From Podospora pseudocomata (lineage: Eukaryota; Ascomycota; Sordariomycetes; Sordariales; Podosporaceae): a stretch of 64,000 nt of DNA. Both the position numbers and the translations under genes were made by a program. Each line of letters starts with the position of its first letter. The first letter of the stretch is position 1. Location: assembly GCF_035222375.1 (NCBI RefSeq), contig NW_026946365.1:1488001-1552000 (forward strand). The letters are read 5' to 3'. The notes below the pieces were generated by a model. It made no database searches, had not been told where the DNA came from, and saw only the letters and a list, made by a program, of their open reading frames with translations. Positions 58,501-64,000 of this stretch are shown here, in pieces.

Positions 58501-59856
58501 CGTCGTTCGACCCCCAGAACAACATGCGGAAGCTGGAAGAAACTTGGGCTTCTCGGGCAGCTTGCAAGCAGCGCCGTGGCCGTGCCGGTCGTGTGCAAGA
58601 GGGCAACTGCTACAAGCTCTACACACGAAACCTTGAGCAGCAGATGGCTGAGCGGCCTGAGCCTGAGATCAGGAGAGTTCCTCTTGAGCAACTGTGCCTG
58701 GCTGTGAGAGCGATGGGTATCCGTGATGTCAGCCATTTCTTGTCTCGGGCGCCGACGCCCCCTGAGGTGACAGCGGTCGAGGCGGCTATCAATATGCTTC
58801 GTCGGATGGGCGCTCTGGATGGCGATGAGCTGACGGCTCTTGGTCAACAACTGTCCTTGATCCCAGCTGATCTGAGGTGCGGTAAGCTCATGGTTTATGG
58901 TTCGATCTTCGGCTGCCTGGACGACTGTGTCAGCATTGCCGCCATCCTCAGCACCAAAAGTCCCTTCTTGTCGCCGCCAGACAAGCGTGAGGAGGCCAAA
59001 CAGGCCAAAATGCGCTTCGCTAGAGGCGACGGTGACCTGCTCACTGACCTCCGCGCCTACCAAGAATTCGACGCCATGATGTCGGATCGCGTGCCTCAGC
59101 ACCGCATCCGCCAATTCTGCTCCGAGAACTTCTTATCCTATCCCACCATGTCAGACATCTCTTCCACCCGCACCCAGTTTTACTCCAGCTTGACCGAGAT
59201 GGGGATCATTCCCCGTTGGTATAACCCTCAAGCCTCACAGCAACAACAGCAGCAGTCGATGGTCCTCCTTCGTGCGTTGACAGCCTCTGCATTCTCCCCA
59301 CAAATCTGCCGCATTCAGTTCCCCGACAAGAAGTTTGCTGCTTCCATGGCTGGTGCGGTGGAGTTGGATCCCGAAGCAAAGACGATCAGGTACTTTGCTC
59401 AGGAGAGCGGGAGGGTGTTTATCCACCCCAGCAGCACGCTGTTTGACTCGCAGGGGTTTTCGGGGCACGCGAGCTTTGTGTCGTATTTCAGCATGATTTC
59501 GACGAGCAAGATTTTTGTCAGGGATTTGACGCGTAAGTTTGTCCTGTTCTTTTTGAAGTGGTTGACATGGTGGGCTAACAAAAAAAAATAAAAAATTAGC
59601 ATTCAACGCTTACACCCTCCTCCTCTTTTCTGGCGCCATTGAACTCGACACGCAGGGTCGTGGCCTGGTGGTGGACGGTTGGTTGAGACTGAGAGGCTGG
59701 GCGAGAATCGGTGTCTTGGTGTCGAGGCTGAGGGGCGTGATCGATAAGCTGATCGAGACAAAGGTCGAGAACCCGGGTGTGGACTTTGACAAGCAGAAGC
59801 AGGATGTGATCAGGTTGGTGGTGAAGATGATTGAATTGGACGGGATGGATGCTTAG
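55572..59856 (+). CDS. DEAH-type RNA helicase with UBA and RWD domains (DHX57/Ucp12-like)
   Basis: Exons 55572-59532 and 59600-59856 (67-base intron, GTAAGT donor, ATTAG acceptor) give 1405 residues. Order: Lys/Ala/Pro-rich N-terminus; a Gln/Arg coiled-coil-like region; a UBA-like segment (IKRLAESGYSVDLVRKIYD); an RWD domain (EEEMATLEASFGDLYSSS onward); then the helicase core. Motif I is GETGSGKST at residue 647, motif II is DEVHERS at residue 756 (DEVH in place of DEAH), motif III is SAT, and motif VI is QRRGRAGR at residue 1000. HA2/winged-helix and OB-fold regions follow. UBA plus RWD before a DEAH core is the DHX57 arrangement, known in fission yeast as Ucp12. Such enzymes unwind RNA with NTP hydrolysis; the fungal role is poorly known. 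Codon use changes from C-rich to G-rich to balanced along the gene without breaking the frame. Confidence 0.92.
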
Positions 59857-60157
59857 ATGGGATTAGATAAAATGGGGTAGAATAGAGAATGGATGGATGA
59901 TTTACGAACACTGTTGGGCTGTCCCAGGTGGTCGTGGTGGTAGATGCAGCTTGGTTATTATCGACAGCAAGAGGGGTGACACTGGAAGGAGCAAAGAAAC
60001 CATGGTTCGTATATTGGGTCAACCTCACAGCTTCCAGCACCAGCTTCAATATTCTTCTACCAGGGCGTCCTTGTGGTCAGCACAAATGGTTAAGGATGTG
60101 GGAGCTTGCTGTTACTGCCACCCCCCCCCCCCCCAAGCGCGAGCTTGCAACCGATAG

Positions 60158-60178
60158 CTCCCGAGTTCGATTCCGGAG
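60158..60178. other. Degenerate tRNA T-arm-like hairpin
   Basis: CTCCCGA, loop GTTCGAT, TCCGGAG: a seven-pair stem with one mismatch around a loop that matches the B box of RNA polymerase III genes (GTTCGATTC). No anticodon arm in the right place is visible, so it is not a working tRNA; a tRNA remnant or tRNA-derived SINE end is possible. Confidence 0.4.
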
Positions 60179-60274
60179 TAAAACCCACCCTAATAGGTTT
60201 TCGTAGCCAGCCACCTCTTTCAGACACTAGTCTAGGCAGGTTAGCCAGTAAGCTTTTTGGGGTGTCTAACATGA

Positions 60275-60372
60275 GTTAACCTATATTATATTGTGAGTTA
60301 TGCCTTTGGGAGTAAAGTACTAGGCCTACCAACTACATTTTAAGGCATAATGCATAATATAATATAGGTTAA
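60275..60372. mobile_element. Foldback (MITE-like) hairpin
   Basis: The arm 60275-60306 (GTTAACCTATATTATATT onward to TGCCTT) is repeated in reverse complement at 60342-60372 with a few mismatches, around a loop of about 35 bases. The whole would fold into one long AT-rich hairpin. This is the shape of a small non-coding foldback element; no transposase, target duplication or second copy can be seen in this window. Confidence 0.55.
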
Positions 60373-60849
60373 CCTCTTTGTGCCTATCAATCATTTTGTC
60401 GTGAGGGTAGCTGGTTAGGTGGTTGGTGATGTGATGTGGAAGGGTCGTTTTTGTTGTCGAGGTGGGGTGTCATGCCTTCCTCTGTAGGAGGATGGGGATG
60501 GGGATGATGACATGTTTGAGAGGTCTGGCTGGTGAGTTCCCTTCGACTCTGCGGCCTGTTTCCCGGAGTGGTTCTCTCGTCGTGGACAAGTTCTGGGAGA
60601 CTTTTTCGCCTGACCACACACTTTTCTTCTTGGATGAATGCTCTAACTGTCTACATCGCGCAGATCACCTTTTGCCCCAGCATTCTTCGCTCAGGACGAT
60701 CATCGGTGTGCTGATCAAGGTATGCCTCTTGCTTTTTTGTTCAGGTGAATTCAACGAGGGGACAAGGCTGACACACTGCCTAGGGCGTCCGCCGGTGTAC
60801 GAGCAACATCACGACGGGCATCGTTTCATCCCAACACTCCACCGACAAA

Positions 60850-61193
60850 ATGTGCCAGATCACGCTCATCCACACCACCCCTGCGGTCACCTCATGCCCC
60901 TGGTGGCCTGTTGCCGGGGTGCCACTCTTGTTCCGCTTGACAACCACACCTTCGCGTACAGTTACTGTCCCTACTTCACTTACGATGAAGATTTCGAGAA
61001 CTTCAAGTGTCCTTCAAGTTGTTATTGCCGGGTTGAGGGATGGGATAGTGCGCGGTGGGGGGTTAATTTGGAGAGGTTCAAGGCAGCCTCGAGGCCGGAC
61101 CGGAGGAGACTCGAGTCCCCATCCTTGAGCGGTTATGCGAGGGCTGGGAGAGGGCATGAGGATATGGTTTTGCAATTTTTGAGCGAGAAATGA
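60850..61193 (+). pseudogene. Small Cys-rich CGH-motif gene, copy 1 (frame broken near its start)
   Basis: The ATG at 60850 reads MCQITLIHTTPAV, but the expected PCGHLMPLVACCRGATLV lies in the next frame, so one base appears to be missing in the C run near 60880. The second frame then continues through TFAYSYCPYFTYDEDFENF, KCPSSCYCRVEGWDSARWG and ends at 61193. The pattern MC..h..Y/H.CGH followed by spaced Cys recurs in two more copies to the right and in many small fungal proteins of unknown role. The second frame is open leftward to an ATG at 60462, giving a literal 243-residue reading, but its N-terminal half has no family features. Confidence 0.5.
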
Positions 61194-61544
61194 GTATAGC
61201 GTAGCGGCATTGGTTTCTGTTTCCGTCCAACCTCTGAGATTCACCCCGAGCTTTTGCTCTTGACGACCAGACCAAATGGAAGTGAATCGTTGCGCCCTGC
61301 CTCAAGTGAAAGACCATGGTCCTCTTGAGGTGAATCGATGACGAGTGGTTCTTCTCGTCACAGAGGAAGTTATACAAGCAGCTTCCTTTCAGTCTTCAAA
61401 CTCTTTCCTTTTCCTCTCTCGATATCCATCAGATACATCAACGGGATCCATCAGTCAGGTACATCTTCTCACTACATTTAGCTTCATCACTCAACCAGTT
61501 CCACGTCTCACCCACCACACACCAATCATCCACCTCGAGACAAG
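61194..61544. other. Spacer between small Cys-rich copies 1 and 2
   Basis: About 350 bases that end in a CT/CA-rich leader for copy 2 with a possible leader intron (CAG at 61458 followed by GTACAT). No other feature is seen. Confidence 0.5.
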
Positions 61545-61670
61545 ATGTGCGAGAACAGAATCTGCAACTACGTCTGCGGCCATACCGACATGGACGTGGT
61601 CTACTGCAGTGCTGCCAAGGCTATCGCGCCTGGTTCGGCCCTTCGCGTTTGCTGCGTGAACGTCACTTGA
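61545..61670 (+). CDS. Small Cys-rich CGH-motif protein, copy 2 (41 residues, intact)
   Basis: A 42-codon frame starting AAGATGTGC encodes MCENRICNYVCGHTDMDVVY, then CSAAKAIAPGSALRVCCVNV and a final T. It has six cysteines in 41 residues and the N-terminal MC plus CGH pattern of copies 1 and 3. No signal peptide is present, so it is expected to be cytosolic or nuclear; the Cys/His spacing suggests zinc binding. It may be a truncated member, since copy 1 is longer after the CGH motif. Function is unknown. Confidence 0.5.
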   Translation: MCENRICNYVCGHTDMDVVYCSAAKAIAPGSALRVCCVNVT

Positions 61671-62201
61671 TAGGTGCCTCAAAAGAGAATGTAAACCGTG
61701 CTGCTGTCAACCTCTGTGTTGCTTGCAATTCAGCTACTTATCGAACGTAAAGAAATAGTTAATAAGCATTAGAAGATAGTTAAGAGACATTAAAACATGG
61801 TTCAAAGGCTCTTGAAATAATTTGATGGCCTTGCAAAATAATTTAAAGGCTTATTAATTATCTTTCATGCCCTTTTACCACTTAGGTACTCAAGCCCTGG
61901 AGGTTATTTTGATCTGTTGGTGTACAACCTCTCAAGCATGTGCTCTGTTGACTTTGTCAAGACACACGAGCTGGCAACCCGTGGAGCATTTTGGGGATCT
62001 CACTCGGCCTCGGAGCAACGTCGTCGACCACTCCACCCCGGTGTCAACACCATGTGCCTATTCACCACGATCTCTCACACTCTCCCTCATCATCGCCAGA
62101 CAATCAGCAGAGTCGGCACAAACGCTTCTTTCTTTCCGCATTTCCGACAGAGACTCTCATCAGCCCTTCCTCACCATCACATCTATCAATCTTCAGAAAA
62201 G
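61671..62201. other. Spacer between small Cys-rich copies 2 and 3, AT-rich patch
   Basis: 61740-61860 is AT-rich with repeated AATAATTT and TTAATAAG/TTATTAAT words. The rest is a CT/CA-rich leader resembling that of copy 2. No gene is supported. Confidence 0.45.
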
Positions 62202-62315
62202 ACGTGTGAGACTCGAGATACCAACTACGGCTGCGGTCACACGCACGCTACCACCATCTACTGCGAGAAATTCCGAACCCATTCCCGGAAGCTCACTTCG
62301 CCACTTCTGCGATGA
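62202..62315 (+). pseudogene. Small Cys-rich CGH-motif gene, copy 3 (start codon lost)
   Basis: The frame reads TCETRDTNYGCGHTHATTIY, then CEKFRTHSRKL and stops at 62313. The DNA AAGACGTGTGAGA aligns with AAGATGTGCGAGA at copy 2, so the former ATG is now ACG. Three of the cysteines and the CGH remain. The frame is open upstream without a plausible start for this family. Confidence 0.5.
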
Positions 62316-62949
62316 GGTCAACCACAGGGAGAGAGATTTCCACGGATCAGAAGTGTTTGTTGAAAGATTGCCAGTGGGAGGGTCTCGATGGTCTGGTGTC
62401 TTTCCCTGCTTTTGAGCGACCCCAGACGATACGCTCATAGCAAGGAAGAGCAGCATTTCTTCCAACAAATGAGCTGCCGACGACGGAGCTTCACACAAGA
62501 GATACGACATAAAATGGAAGCTAGTTTACGACCAAGGAGAGAGAACGCAAAAAATGCTGGATCATCAGCAGCAGAAGGACAGGAAGAAGGACTCAGAGAC
62601 ATCGTCCCCCTACCACACCACCTGGCACTACAACAGTACTTTTCCATCACATATTACCTTGGGCCCTAATCACGCCATTTCCCTCAAGCGATACCCCAAT
62701 CCCCTTTCACTTAATAGCACCATTTCTCTCACCTATCCCCCAAAAGATCCGAGCAATGCTCCAATAAAGAACCAATTTTCTTCACACATTTTTGTCTCTT
62801 CTCTGTGAGTGAACGTTGCCTGCTGACTAAGCACATCATCCCACCTCTCAAAAAAGGGGGTCACAGCACCATTTCGTCTCTCATCTCCACTTCACCAAAC
62901 AAAGGAGTTCACCACTCACCCGTTCACTTACCAGCAGCCGCCACCAAAA
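62316..62949. other. Spacer upstream of the DUF4202 gene
   Basis: No gene is supported; the right part is a C/A-rich leader. Frames here lack family signals. Confidence 0.5.
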
Positions 62950-63616
62950 ATGACAACCCCCCTCCCTCCCCTCCCAGGCAATTACGCCACAGCCCTTAAC
63001 CTCATCGATGCAGCCCACGCCCAAGACCCCCGGCCCGGCCCCAACGACGTCCCCTACGAGCTGCACTACGCCCAAAAAATGACTCGCTGGCTGGCCAGGC
63101 GGAAAAAGGATGCGTCGCCCGCCCTGCAGCTGGCCTGTCGAGCGCAGCATTTTCGACGGTATATCCCCCCCCTTTCCCCCTCATAAACACTAAACTGATG
63201 ATGTGAAATAAAGCTGGGAAATCCCCCGCTCAACCTACCCCATGACCCGGCCGGGCTACCTCACCTGGCGGGCAAAACAAAAGTCTGTCGCTGCCACCCA
63301 GCTCACCGAGCTCCTGTCCTCAGACGAGATCCAGCCTGGGCTGGACAAAGAAGAGATTGAGCGTGTAGCTGCGCTGGTGAGGAAAGAAGACCTCAAAAAT
63401 AACGAGGAGACGCAGGTGCTGGAGGACGTGGCCTGCTTGGTGTTTTTGGACGACCAGTTTGATGATTTCGAGAGCAAGCCTGAGATTGACGAGGACAAGA
63501 TAATCAGCATTCTGCAAAAGACGTGGGGGAAGATGAGCGAGGAGGGGAGGGGGTTGGCGTTGGGGATGGAGTTGAGTGAGAGGGCCAAGATGTTGGTCGG
63601 GAGGGCGCTTGCTTAG
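62950..63616 (+). CDS. DUF4202-family protein
   Basis: Exons 62950-63158 and 63214-63616 (55-base intron, GTATAT donor, AATAAAG acceptor) give 203 residues. Family blocks are ALNLIDAAHAQDP, YELHYAQKMTRWLARRKKD, LQLACRAQHFRRWEIPRST, then YPMTRPGYLTWRAKQKS, and EETQVLEDVACLVFLDDQF near the C-terminus. The conserved His and Glu/Asp residues (RAQH, EDV) suggest a metal-dependent helical fold like HD-domain enzymes, which is an inference. Members occur in bacteria, fungi and plants with no firm assigned reaction. The start ATG follows AAAAATG and the splice junction restores the invariant R-W pair. Confidence 0.9.
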
Positions 63617-63874
63617 AACTGATAATGATAAAGCATGAGAGAATCGGCGTGTGTGATGTGTGTTTTGGTGGTGTCGGGTGTCGGACCCGCGGTGCTCGGG
63701 GGTCTTTGTCCCGAAGATCGGTAACTTCGGCCGAGAAAAGTGACGTCGCTTCGGTCGGCGGTGGATGATATCCCCGGTGTAAGCCCGGACTCTTCACCTC
63801 CTCGCTCAACAACCAACATCGGTCCCATCTTCATCACAAAGTAAACACCAAAAAAAAAAAAAAAAAAAAAAAAA
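63617..63874. promoter_or_regulatory. Upstream region with CRE-like and CGG-type motifs
   Basis: A TGACGTC (CRE/ATF-like core) lies near 63741-63747, flanked by CCGAAG...CTTCGG and GCTTCGGTCGGCGG, which contain CGG triplets of the kind bound by zinc-cluster factors. A run of A precedes the next ATG. Motif presence is seen; function is inferred. Confidence 0.35.
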
Positions 63875-64000
63875 ATGTCCCGCAAGATATCCCCAGCAGA
63901 ACTATCCCAACATGATTCCCCCAGTTCCCTCTGGCTAGCAATCAACGGCCTAGTCTACAACCTCACCGCCTTCGCCCCCTCCCACCCGGGCGGTCTCCAA
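63875..64000 (+). CDS. Cytochrome b5-domain protein, N-terminal part (cut by window edge)
   Basis: The ATG at 63875, after a long A run, opens a frame with no stop to the edge (42 codons): MSRKISPAELSQHDSPSSLW, then LAINGLVYNLTAFAPSHPGG. This is the start of a cytochrome b5-like heme domain; the HPGG at residues 37-40 carries the first heme-ligand His. A b5 domain at the very N-terminus beginning ISPAE is typical of flavocytochrome b2 (L-lactate dehydrogenase)-type proteins, but fatty-acid hydroxylases and stand-alone b5 proteins cannot be excluded without the rest. No targeting peptide is seen before the domain. Confidence 0.75.
   Translation, partial: MSRKISPAELSQHDSPSSLWLAINGLVYNLTAFAPSHPGGLQ

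Larger units (their letters stand above)
59857..60849. other. Spacer with C14 run, tRNA-like arm and foldback hairpin
   Basis: Includes a 14-C run (60121-60134), a hairpin with a T-arm-like loop (60158-60178) and a 98-base inverted repeat (60275-60372). Open frames across 60462-60849 look like leader of the small Cys-rich gene and are not called. Confidence 0.55.

Noticed and set aside
60158-60178. A complete tRNA gene
   Set aside because: Only the T-arm-like hairpin is present; acceptor stem, D arm and anticodon arm cannot be placed.

Overview
This window is nuclear DNA of a filamentous ascomycete, most likely a sordariomycete of the Sordariales type. The evidence is the short GT-AG introns (mostly 48 to 80 bases, one of 243), CTAAC-like branch sites, pyrimidine-rich leaders, AUG contexts with A at -3, and proteins typical of that group (Mediator Med5, a mitotic cyclin B, an EF-hand aspartate/glutamate carrier, a DHX57-like helicase, an IRC22/TRAP-alpha-like protein, a DUF4202 protein). 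No rRNA, intact tRNA, CRISPR array or intact transposon was seen. Gene models were built by eye from frames, splice motifs and known family patterns.

Layout. 1-1312 (-): 5' part of a conserved, Ser/Pro-rich nuclear-type protein that runs off the left edge. A 6-kb gene-free divergent region separates it from cyclin B (7324-9631, +), which has a destruction box and a KEN box. Next come the mitochondrial carrier (12551-14731, +), a 2EXR-like protein with a long Thr tract (16773-17744, +), a decayed kinase-like gene (18113-19330, +), a cystinosin-like PQ-loop transporter (19507-20349, +), a secreted single-pass membrane protein (21164-22656, -) and Med5/Nut1 (24346-27551, -).

The central 28.3-42.7 kb is the most unusual part. 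It holds about ten consecutive plus-strand genes and gene remnants of one fast-diverging family. Three modules recur: (1) a helix pair ending in a HPDI/HPDV-like motif that resembles the Cut8/STS1 nuclear-proteasome tether; (2) an LYxxKxxAL..hR.hL helix; (3) a W...h..hh..h.D/E..h..L segment. The copies range from apparently intact (552 and 260 aa) to broken by frameshifts, truncations and a 23-A run. One pair looks like a fused double-domain gene.

From 44.4 kb gene order becomes ordinary again: an uncharacterised 250-aa protein (-), a 7-kb gene-poor stretch, the IRC22/TRAP-alpha-like ER protein (52230-53234, +), an AT-hook protein whose reading frame continues past a TAG (54342-54791, +) and the RWD/UBA DEAH-type helicase (55572-59856, +). 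The 59.9-62.4 kb stretch holds a degenerate tRNA-like arm, a foldback hairpin and three copies (one intact, two decayed) of a tiny Cys-rich CGH protein family. The window ends with a DUF4202 protein (62950-63616, +) and the first 42 codons of a cytochrome-b5-domain protein (63875-edge, +).

The housekeeping genes are unrelated neighbours. The only functional clustering visible is the paralog array and the small CGH group.
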